This document shows positions 55,901 through 62,935 of a stretch of 62,935 nucleotides of DNA, piece by piece. The DNA is taken from contig JBBHKE010001571.1 in assembly GCA_037447655.1 (NCBI GenBank), forward strand, positions 1 through 62,935. Reading direction: 5' to 3'. Below the pieces are notes generated by a model. That model did no database searches, was not told where the DNA came from, and saw only the letters and a list, made by a program, of their open reading frames with translations. This stretch comes from Zygnema cylindricum (lineage: Eukaryota > Streptophyta > Zygnematophyceae > Zygnematales > Zygnemataceae). The position numbers and the translations under genes are program-made. The first letter of the stretch is position 1. The number at the start of each line of letters is the position of its first letter.

Positions 55901-57259
55901 GGGATTGACTATGAGGAGACCTTTGCTCCAGTTGTTCGGTTCCCATCAGTAAGGATTCTCCTCAGTCTGGCCGCAGCGGAAGACATGGAAATTCACCAGA
56001 TGGATATTAAGACTGCTTTTCTTAATGGTGAGTTAGAGGAAGAAATTTTTATGAGGCAACCCGAGGGGTTTGTGGAAGAAGGAGAAGAGAGCAAAGTGTG
56101 CAGGCTCATAAAGTCCTTATATGGACTGAAACAGGCTCCCCGACAGTGGAATAAGAAACTAGATGAGTTTCTCACCGATCTGGGATACATCCGGATCAGC
56201 TCTGACCATTCTATCTATATGTTTGAAGATGAGAATGGTGTCATTTTTATTGCAATTTATGTGGATGATCTGCTTGTGTTAAGTAAGTCTTTAGAGAATA
56301 TCAATAGGCTAAAGAAAGATCTTAGGGGCAGATTTGATATGAAGGATTTAGGGGAGGCAAAATATATTTTGGGGATCCAAATGGAGAGAGATAGGGGGAA
56401 GAAGATTATCAGACTTACTCAGAAAGAAGCAATAGGTAATATGCTTGAGAAATTCCAGATGGAAAATGCTAACAGTTGTACCACTCCCATGGACTTGAAA
56501 AAAGGAAGTGATGGGAGTGTAGAAGGAGGAGTGATGATCTTAGACGATCAGATGAGTCCAGAGGAGAGAGAGTTCATGAAGTCTATCCCTTATAGACAGG
56601 TCGTAGGAAGCTTAATCTATTTTATGAACTGTACCAGGCCGGACATAGCGGCGGCAGTTGGTGTACTCAGTAGGAGTCTTAATGATCCTAGGAAGAGAGA
56701 TTGGGAGGCAGCCAAGAGAGTCATGAGATATCTGGTGGGAACTAGAGAGTTATGGTTGCATTTGGGAGGGGAGCACACTGACATCACTACTTGGAGTGAT
56801 GCCAGTTATGGGGACGCACCTATGAGACGATGCACTTCTGGGTATGTGTTGTATGTTGGGGAAGGTGCTTGCTGTTGGAGCAGTAAGCAACAAAAGGTGG
56901 TTGCTCAGTCTACTATGGAGGCTGAGTATATGGCGTCTTGTTCTGCTGTGAAAGAACTAATGTGGGTGAAGTCATTATTGCAAGAACTGGGATATATGAA
57001 GGAGGGAGTGCATGAAATCTTTTGCGATAATCAAGCTGCAATCGCAATCGCAGCCAATCCAAAACATCATTTCAAAGCAAAACATATGGACATAAGATTA
57101 AGCTTCGTAAGAGAAAAAGTTGAAAACAAAATTTTAAATCTTGTGTATAGACCTGATGAAGAAATGGTGGCTGACATGATGACCAAACCTGTGCCCTCTC
57201 CTAAACTAAAATATTGTCGGGAAAAATGTGGGTTGAAAGAAAAATTAAAATTAGACTAG
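52910..57259 (+). CDS. Ty1/copia Gag-Pol polyprotein, intact
   Basis: Single frame of 1449 codons. Domains in order: Gag (about 1-290, with VPTFNGSGFIYWEAM near the start), CCHC zinc knuckle at 292-305 (CHYCKKPGHFIADC), and protease with DSG at 382-384. Integrase has an HHCC finger (HKRLGHVHF at 512 and on, CSGC near 545) and catalytic D579, D642 and E678 in DD35E spacing. Reverse transcriptase has KARLVAKGFTQKEG and YVDD at 1117-1120. RNase H has WSDASYGD, STMEAEY, and DNQAAIAIA. The start at 52,910 is the first ATG and lies inside the LTR; MGPPS nine codons on is the alternative. Both leave the primer site translated or almost so. No Gag/Pol shift or stop is seen, so protein ratio control must lie elsewhere, for example in splicing or processing. 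Confidence 0.95.
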   Translation: MEDTELQVMGPPSRVPTFNGSGFIYWEAMMMGALCEKRYWGIVSGQVKRPPSGTPPGFGGVRFPATTAASAEEADDGDSSVSEKGKGKETPLTPIATVSGATIVKTVENDTQMWEDVNMAAKNFILRHLTQGLATPHLHIYKAEELWVSLVEIYRAGTIQELQLAEQKLLSYTYKGGKMLDYCNDLSCLYTEMESAGWIGTVKMKVNTLIMKLPNEFENLVYRVQGMPDSSWKWNTVVRMILVQENTMEIRRGGKSIQALAAGGDRWGKDPKKPYRGERDHSGGQRPPKGLCHYCKKPGHFIADCVKLSELRLQENRGGGSSGGKKKALVVTKVSGETEDESSEEDGELLLDESLEEKEIPRRQKCALGAIREAPQEGWIIDSGASMHMCRDKELFTKLRKIPTVEIEYGDGRVVTTDLVGSVDLKVLVEGKTSILTFSDVLYIPQLSKNLVSTSVLDDKEFDTFTRKGVFTAKYGDEVYFTADKGSQGMFRLNLSNEKKNAYYVGVPKMMIWHKRLGHVHFDRLREMKKLGVVDGIQFGDNEMMDDCSGCAQGKAHRLPFPKAATYRGEKVLDLVHTDIWGPAKVPSVGGKRFMMTITDDWSRYSRVYFLKTKSEASTYFKEYKAWSEKLHETPIKRIRSDNGGEYTSNEFEEYLRDEGVQHQKTVPYNPEQNGVAERLNRTLGDSACSMLADKKIGKRFWAEAMNCANYIKNRVLTSAVKGVTPYERWVGRKPDISHLKVFGSQVYSLDTDRKNWKLDAKGKPGYFVGYDEDVKGYRVYDLAKKDIILVKHLVVMDEGKSFDPFKYTKKIRIRFESENEENSVVPEKDMSETVITDSGEIEDTGDSPETSHTPMDFEEMEEAGQDTVFMDKGADETVRRNPRLPSIPASEFEGGRRSSKRIQEKQAAHKVTKLSHPDEPQSYLEAVNSPEKERWIRAINDEMASIMEANTWELADCPPDRKPIGCKWVFKLKLNPDNTIERYKARLVAKGFTQKEGIDYEETFAPVVRFPSVRILLSLAAAEDMEIHQMDIKTAFLNGELEEEIFMRQPEGFVEEGEESKVCRLIKSLYGLKQAPRQWNKKLDEFLTDLGYIRISSDHSIYMFEDENGVIFIAIYVDDLLVLSKSLENINRLKKDLRGRFDMKDLGEAKYILGIQMERDRGKKIIRLTQKEAIGNMLEKFQMENANSCTTPMDLKKGSDGSVEGGVMILDDQMSPEEREFMKSIPYRQVVGSLIYFMNCTRPDIAAAVGVLSRSLNDPRKRDWEAAKRVMRYLVGTRELWLHLGGEHTDITTWSDASYGDAPMRRCTSGYVLYVGEGACCWSSKQQKVVAQSTMEAEYMASCSAVKELMWVKSLLQELGYMKEGVHEIFCDNQAAIAIAANPKHHFKAKHMDIRLSFVREKVENKILNLVYRPDEEMVADMMTKPVPSPKLKYCREKCGLKEKLKLD
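52930..52944 (+). promoter_or_regulatory. Primer-binding site, half-tRNA iMet, inside Gag
   Basis: GGTTATGGGCCCACC directly follows the LTR. It is exactly complementary to GGTGGGCCCATAACC, which from memory is the 5' side of the anticodon arm and loop of plant initiator tRNA-Met. Drosophila copia uses the same kind of internal site with a cleaved 5' half-tRNA. The site also encodes Gag residues V-M-G-P. Confidence 0.8.
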
Positions 57260-57272
57260 AAAATAAGGGGAG
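57260..57272 (+). promoter_or_regulatory. Polypurine tract
   Basis: AAAATAAGGGGAG lies between the stop codon (57,257-57,259) and the TG of the 3' LTR. This is the expected primer for plus-strand synthesis. Confidence 0.85.
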
Positions 57273-58308
57273 TGTTGAAATTTATAGATTTTTATAGTAT
57301 TTTCTAGGTTTAAATATGTTTTTTATAAAAGGTAAAAGGACGGACAGCCTGCCTCCACCCCCGCTCTCTAGCTTCCATACTTGTTGTAGTCACTGAAGGT
57401 AAGAGAGAGAGGTTGATCCATGGCTGCCTTTTAGTTCAACAGATAGCTATTTTTAGTAGGTTACTAAAAATATAATTGACGGACCAGAGATTTGATCCCG
57501 GTACCTACGGTTCGTCAAGTTGACCGGTAGCGGTAAGCTTTATCCTAATAGACTAGGACCAATGCTAAGTGCTATGGTATGTCATAGATATATATTTAGT
57601 TAGGAAGAATTAAATCCATTTAACTAGAACTGTGTACGACGCACATAGATTCAGTTTTATATAGTACGTCGTACGACGCTAATTCAAAACGGATACCGCG
57701 CATTTTATTTCGACATCGGAACAAATATCGCACAAGTATTTATTACGGCTAAGATTGCGTTTCGCATAAAATCCAACGGCGCACATCATCGCCGAAATCC
57801 CGGAGTGGTCACTTTGGCGTTTTGTGACGTGGCATGACCTGGAGCCACGTGGAGAGATGACATTCGGTCATAGGAATTCCGAGGAACGTACGGACGAGTG
57901 AAAAGCGGACACGCGTCCACTTAATAGCCTTGTCGTACATAGGCCGTACAAAAGGTACATCGCCAGTAGTACTTTTGTGTACGATACAGTAATCTGATTG
58001 GTCCGTACTTCAGTAGATAGGAGTTATTAGAGAGAATCAGGACTTAGAAAATTTTGGGAGGTGGTCACCTCTCCCTTTGAGAGTTTGTACAAATTGGCAT
58101 TTTTACTGCCTCATAACTAATCGCCTGGTTGGCCTTTTTCAGTGATTCTTTTTTCTACGGACTCAGGGGAGTCCAGGCTACACAGGGGTGCAGTCAAATT
58201 GTCAGATTGCCTTCTTGGGCAGCAGTGGTTTTGGCTTGAAGTGGGTTAGTTAAATACTATCTAGAGGCTTCTTGTATTCTGTAGTCCAATGGAGGACACA
58301 GAATTGCA
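57273..58308 (+). repeat. 3' LTR, intact copia
   Basis: Matches the 5' LTR base for base except position 57,963 by my reading. It also carries the ATG near its end (58,289). Confidence 0.95.
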
Positions 58309-58313
58309 CGGAC
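58309..58313. repeat. Target-site duplication CGGAC (right)
   Basis: Right-hand copy of the duplication at 51,889-51,893. The gypsy protease frame continues directly after it. Confidence 0.9.
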
Positions 58314-58796
58314 AAGCTTCAGTCCACTTCTACTTGCTTGTTAACATCATCTAGTACAACCAAGCCAGTTGTAGGAATCACTAAGGAACCGCTCGTTTTT
58401 AGGTTATAGAACGGAACATTCACGGAATTTGCTGAGATCTCAGTTCACGCTTTGGTCACTAAATGTAGTGACTATGAACGCCTAGTGGGGCAGGACGTTA
58501 TATTTCGTGTAAGGGGTGGAGTTAACATGCACGATCAGACATTTTCTTATAGGCCCACTAACTTCCCATAACGCAAAATCTGCATTTCGCTAATTTCCGC
58601 TAAGAAGCCCATGCCTGTTATGGAAAATTCGGTCACATCCATACCCGCATTTTCAGGGAATTCAATGGGGGCCGAAATATTTCATTCATTGTCAGCAGAA
58701 TAAATTCTGCCCGATAGTTCTTACTTACCAGAATTTTTCAATGACCCAGGTTTTCCTATAGATATTTGGGTATTTGACTGAATATATAACCAAACC
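58314..58796 (+). pseudogene. Gypsy protease C-terminus and linker
   Basis: Continuation of the interrupted polyprotein: VGITKEPLVF, VGQDVIFRVRGGVN, then a linker (VTSIPAFSGNSMGAEIF, YLPEFFNDPGFPIDIW). Stops at about 58,407, 58,569, 58,701 and 58,779 show decay. It runs in the same frame into the methyltransferase-like domain. Confidence 0.55.
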
Positions 58797-59654
58797 TTGT
58801 CAATTCCACTTTCTCCAGTCTCTCCTCCAATCCCAGTCTCTACAGACTCCTCTGGGTTTCTTCCCATTAATTGGAATCCGGTCTTATTGAAACCTCATTC
58901 GAATGGATTGGTGATTTTGGACCTTTTCGCTCAAATAGGCACTTCCCTCTTTGCATGTTTGTGGAATGGATTATTAATCCGATTTTATTATTCGGTTGAG
59001 ATTGATCCGTTAGCACGCAAAGCAAAATTACATCATTCCAATCTGTTGCATTCCCAATACTTGCATTTGTTACCAAAATTTGCATACGACCATATGCATA
59101 TTGCCCTCCCACAAGACATTCGGATCGTGGGCAACCATCACTTACTGGAGATTCGTCCAATCGATCTAGTTTTTAGCGGATGGGATTGCCAGGAAATGTC
59201 ACGGGCCGGGAAAGATCTCGGATTTGCAATCCCTAAAACCAAATTATTTTTTGAATTGGTTTGCATCTTGCATTTTCTACAAACTTTAGATCATCCTATA
59301 GGGTATATGTTGGAAAATGCTGCAGCCTCTAATGATCGAAGACCTACGGTCTTGGCTGATTATCAACAGATCGAACAATTGATTGGTCCGCCTCTTATTA
59401 TTGACGCTGCTCGCCATGGTTCACTAGCACCCGGGGTTCGCTCCAAATGGACAAACGTGATTGATATTGGCCGACTCCCTGAGGCTAACCTGTTAGTTCG
59501 TCCTCCTCCTACAAACATTCAAGCTGCCTTTCTTCCTTCCCATAAGGTGCCCTTCTTCCTTTCCATAAGGTGCAGTCTTGCATTAAAAAGGAATGTCCCC
59601 CTAATTTCAGTGTCAATGTCTCGCGTTAACCTCTCAAGGTGCTTCTTACCTTAG
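58797..59654 (+). pseudogene. C5 cytosine DNA methyltransferase-like domain in gypsy
   Basis: Open frame of 285 codons between protease and reverse transcriptase, without its own ATG, so part of the polyprotein. Numbering from 58,797: motif I-like VILDLFAQIGTSL (39-51); acidic cofactor-binding position in YYSVEID (about 65-71); motif IV-like DLVFSGWDCQEMSRAGKDLG with the candidate catalytic Cys at 131; motif VI-like YMLENAA with Glu 173; motif VIII-like GSLAPGVRSKWTN (208 and on). The order and spacing fit a C5-methyltransferase fold of the DNMT3/DRM-like sort. Odd points: the usual Pro before the catalytic Cys is Asp, and motif I lacks the FxGxG form. The frame itself has no stop, unlike neighbouring parts. 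Activity is doubtful; the family call is strong from motif order. Confidence 0.75.
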
Positions 59655-60405
59655 TTTCTTACCCACATTCACATGCATTCTCTAATGACTGTCCTGGCAT
59701 GCTCCTAAATATTCATACCGGTGAGCTCAAAGATCTTACCTCTACGGAGCGAGAACATCTCATGCATTTTATCCTTGCACTACAGCTATTCTTGGTCTTA
59801 CAGAATGTCAAAGATGCACTTTATTACGTCGTGTTATAGACCCTCAATCTTTGTGTTTTGTTTTAGGTCTTGGGTTTGCAGATTGTTGCCACTCTTAGAC
59901 ACATCCGTCTCAACCTGTTGAGGAGGGGAATGCATCAATAAGTAAATTTTTCTATCCCACTCTCAAAGGGACCATATTTCAATTTTTCCTTTTTCCTTCT
60001 CCAATTCCACCAGTTCCGAAAATCTCTATGTACAATTTCCTCAAATCTAGCCATATGTTTTAGTCTATTCTCGCATACACGGATGTCCAGTTTGTAAGTT
60101 CCATGGATAATCCACCCACTCTTCATTGGACTGCTGCTTTTCCAACACGTTGCTCAAATCATTCGTTGAATTGCCTTAAACTGACACTTGTGGCTTACGA
60201 GTTAGGGCAATCGCTTATCGCAAATGAGCAGTTGGCTTTTACACAAGCCATGGAAGCCATGACAACGGAGAAACCCGATGCTCCTAAATGGAAATTCGGC
60301 TCCTATCTAACAAAGGCCGAACAAAAATTACTAAATGACGTAGTTTTACGAAATGTCAATGCCTTTGCCTTTTTTATGAACGATTTGGGTCATCACACCA
60401 ATTAA
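59655..60405 (+). pseudogene. Gypsy linker before reverse transcriptase
   Basis: Low-similarity polyprotein text with stops from 59,655 to about 60,100. An open stretch follows (60,103-60,405) with WKFGSYLTKAEQKLLNDVVL and NVNAFAFFMNDLGHHTN, the usual lead-in to gypsy reverse transcriptase. It ends at TAA (60,403), after which the next codons continue the family pattern. Confidence 0.55.
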
Positions 60406-61335
60406 AACATGTCGATAGATCTCGAAGATAATCGCCCGATATTTAAACCGAAACATCGTTTGTCAAAAACTGAATGGGAAATGGTGGACAAGCGATATGC
60501 TGAACTACAGGAAGCTAGCCTAATCTATCGGTCACACTTCACATTTGCAGCTCCCACTGTCATGCCTTGAAAAAAGGATCTGAGGGTAACTTTACTGAAC
60601 ATCGAATGTGTGGTGATTATCGTGAACTAAATGCTAGAACGGTTCAAGATCCTCATCTCATGCCTTTTGCCGAAGGAATATTTGATCACGTAGGCGGAGC
60701 AAAGTATTTTAGTATCCTTGACCTCTGTCAAGGATTGAATCAAATTATATAGAGGAAAAAGACCGGCATAAAACTGCCTTTTGGGGTAGTGATTGCCGAT
60801 GGGAATGGGCCGTAATGCCATACGGACTGAAAAATGCTCAGGCAGTATTTCCAAAGGTCATGGACTCCGTTCTTGGAGGTTGTAAGCTTGTTAGATGTTA
60901 CATCGATGATCTCATCATTGCCTCGGTTATTATCAAAGAGCACGCAGCTCATATCGAATGGGTATTGATGAATTAAAAAAGGTCGGATTAAAATGTCATC
61001 CAGCAAAATGCACCTTAGGAGCCGAAAGAGAACCTTACCTCGGCCATTTTATCTCGGCTGAGCGGATCACTCCTCTCGAAGCAAAGGTAGAGGCTATCAG
61101 TAAATTGCCTGCTCCCACGAACCTCACAAGTCTGCGAGCCTTTCTCGGACTTGCTAATTATTATTATAGGTTTGTATCTAAATTTAGCACCATCGCATCT
61201 TCGTTAAACGACCATCTCAAGAAGGAAGTGGAGTTTTTATGGGGTCCAGATCAGATTTCCCCATTTCAAAAATTAAAAACCGCCTCGTCGAGCGCTCCAA
61301 TTCTCCGTCCTCCCAATCACAAACTCCCTTTCTGA
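60406..61335 (+). pseudogene. Gypsy reverse transcriptase, decayed
   Basis: The pieces follow the Ty3 order: IDLEDNRPIFKPKHRLS, LQEASLIYRSHFTFAAPTVM, then after a one-base shift near 60,567 MCGDYRELNARTVQDPHLMP and KYFSILDLCQG. After another shift near 60,750 come WAVMPYGLKNAQAVF and the catalytic YIDD (CYIDDLIIAS, near 60,900). The thumb and connection follow (LKKVGLKCHPAKCTLGAER, YLGHFIS, LRAFLGLANYYYRFV, 60,958-61,335). Stops and shifts prevent a working enzyme, though the active-site Asp pair is kept. Confidence 0.85.
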
Positions 61336-61700
61336 CTTCAAACAGATTTTGGAAAACCCGTAATTGCTGCCATCTTGACACATAAAGAGTTGAGCGGAGA
61401 GGAATATATAGTTGCTTACGCGGATAGAAAAAATAACCGGGCTGAATCAAATTATAGTAGCTACGAAAGAGAGTGTCTAGCCGCGGTTTGGGGAGTCGTT
61501 CACTCTTGCCATTATTTGTACGGAAAACCTTTCACACTCCTAACAGACCATAAGCCCTTGCATTGGCTGAGAACTAATGATAAGCTTTCCGGGGAAACTA
61601 GCCCGATGGGTTTTAATTTTACAAGAATATGAAGTTGAAATCATTCATCGGCCCGGTCTGCTTAGTCTAAATACGGATGGAATTTCCCGAAATCCTTTAC
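61336..61700 (+). pseudogene. Gypsy RNase H, decayed
   Basis: DFGKPVIAAILTHKELSGEE begins the domain. VAYADRKNNRAESNYSSYER, ECLAAVWGVVH and FTLLTDHKPLHWL follow, all typical of Ty3 RNase H. A frame change near 61,610 separates this from EVEIIHRPGLLSLNTDGISR, the normal tether to integrase. Confidence 0.8.
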
Positions 61701-61865
61701 CCTGAACGAGAGATAACAGAGTTCAACAGGATTTTCGATGACAACGATGTTCCCGTCATGTCAATGGGTTCTTATCTTACTTACTGCCTGGCCTCTATTC
61801 CGAACCCCCGTCGCGCCACAGATCGTTGGTATGATGGGCCACTAATTCTTTTCCTATCCTCCTAG

Positions 61866-62935
61866 ACCTTCAAGTACGGCACTACCTTTGACGAAGAAGA
61901 CAGAGTGAAAAAGAGGGCCAAAATTTATCTTTTGCTCGGAGGATCTTTAGTTCGATTGCTGGCAGAAGGAAGCCATAGGCACGTTCCACGGCCTATCGAG
62001 TGTCTTTCTCTCATTGAGCAGATTCACACTGAGCTTGGTCACTACGGTACTAAGCGGACGTTTAGTCTAGTTCAGGCACGGTATTGGTGGTCGGGAATGC
62101 AAACTGATGTTGTTTATATTCTACACAAGTGTGCAACCTGTGATCGTCTCCAAACTTCTTTATTTAATCGGCAAACTTCACTCCAACCTCTACCCATTAG
62201 GGGTTTATTTTGTCGATGGTCGGTCAATCTGGCCGGACCTTTTCCCATCTCACGTAGAGGGAAACAATATATTATGATTATGATCAAAAATTTCAGTAAG
62301 TGGGTAGAAGTCCTAGCCCTACCTCATAAGACAGCTAAGTTAACCATCGTTGCTTTTAAGGAGCATGTCCTTATGAGATACAGTGCCCCAGCCGAGGTCC
62401 TTACAGATCAAGGTACAGAATTTCAAGGAGATTTTCAAGAGATACTTGATGAGGCTCTCATCGATCATCGACGTACTAGTCGGGATCACCCCCAGGCCGA
62501 TGGCCTGGCTGAACTTGCAGTCCAAATATTTAAGCGCGCCTTGCCTAAGCATTGCTTAGATAAACAAATTTCGGTTTGGGACGAGTTCCTTGGCTACATT
62601 AGAATGGGATATCGCATGTCAGTTCAAGCTAGTCTGGCTAATTTTAGCCCGTATTATGTTTTATTTGGGCGACAACTGTTGCTCGGTCGCAATATTCAAA
62701 AAGCTGCAAGCTTTCCGCTACCATTGATGTCTGACACTATTTTTTTGGAAGAACTCACTCGTCGTGCCTTGCTTTTTGCCCGTGAAATGCCCATGGCTTT
62801 TGAAAACCTGCAGATAGCCCAACATCGAGACACACTTCGGTTTGCCACCTCTCGAAGCGGCAGTTACAGGCAGCAACAGAAGACCTATCGGGTGGGAGAT
62901 TATGTTTATATTAGCAGGCAATTTTTTGACACTTT
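61866..62935 (+). pseudogene. Gypsy integrase, runs off the window
   Basis: An open frame from 61,866 to the window edge. It has the zinc finger (HTELGHYGTKRTF, then HKCATCDRL), the core starting WSVNLAGPFPISRRGKQYI, the second acidic residue in VLTDQGTEFQGDF, and the Glu in HPQADGLAELAVQIFKRAL. At the first catalytic position Asn stands where Asp is expected. The C-terminal part (FLGYIRMGYRMSVQASLANF, YVLFGRQ) continues past the edge with RVGDYVYISR. Together with the protease-RT-RNase H order this fixes the element as Ty3/gypsy. Confidence 0.85.

Larger units (their letters stand above)
51894..58308 (+). mobile_element. Complete Ty1/copia retrotransposon (6.4 kb)
   Basis: Two 1036-bp LTRs (51,894-52,929 and 57,273-58,308) differ, by my reading, at one base only (G at 52,584, C at 57,963). 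Between them are a primer site, one uninterrupted 1449-codon polyprotein and a polypurine tract. Both ends have CGGAC duplications. Everything needed for autonomous movement appears present, so this is a very recent insertion and may be active. Confidence 0.95.

Overview
The window looks like nuclear DNA of a land plant or close streptophyte alga. The evidence is a plant-type GDSL esterase/lipase gene with five introns, Ty1/copia and Ty3/gypsy LTR retrotransposons, and primer-binding sites matching plant-type initiator tRNA-Met. I cannot name the species. Almost everything except the GDSL gene is transposable-element or tandem-repeat DNA, and most elements are broken.

Layout. 0.2-1.6 kb: relict copia LTR plus gag start. 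1.6-4.26 kb: relict LTR of the gypsy family seen again at 46-48.6 kb. 4.26-8.96 kb: GDSL lipase gene (+), all catalytic blocks present but no ATG, abutting the relict LTR. 9.4-9.7 kb: LTR-like end and a degenerate tRNA-like sequence. 11.4-13.3 kb: copia LTR and gag (-), decayed. 13.3-16.2 kb: 3-kb degenerate satellite. 16.3 kb: tRNA-like cloverleaf (-). 16.5-19.4 kb: decayed gene of unknown family (-) with an acidic tail. 19.4-25.6 kb: nested tandem arrays, many of them foldbacks. 25.8-28.3 kb: broken piggyBac transposase (-). 29.2-30.5 kb: OTU-family cysteine protease gene (-) with one clean intron. 30.6-33.6 kb: the same repeat families again, so the two genes sit inside a bracket of shared foldback repeats.

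35.7-43 kb: a roughly 510-bp tandem repeat whose second copy is split by a decayed copia element (-) with LTRs and 5-bp target duplication. 43-46 kb: diverged duplications, a perfect small hairpin and an insert rich in CGATATATCG. 46.1-62.9 kb: a large Ty3/gypsy element (+), running off the right edge. It encodes gag, protease, a C5 cytosine DNA methyltransferase-like domain, reverse transcriptase, RNase H and integrase, with many stops. A reverse solo copia LTR (49.86-50.89 kb) interrupts its gag, and a complete, apparently very young copia element (51,894-58,308) interrupts its protease.

The two most notable systems are: (1) the methyltransferase-like domain inside the gypsy polyprotein; (2) the copia families whose primer-binding site matches the anticodon arm of initiator tRNA-Met (half-tRNA priming) and is itself translated as part of Gag, with the Gag start codon inside the LTR. 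The piggyBac/OTU block bracketed by eleven foldback units is a third item worth checking.
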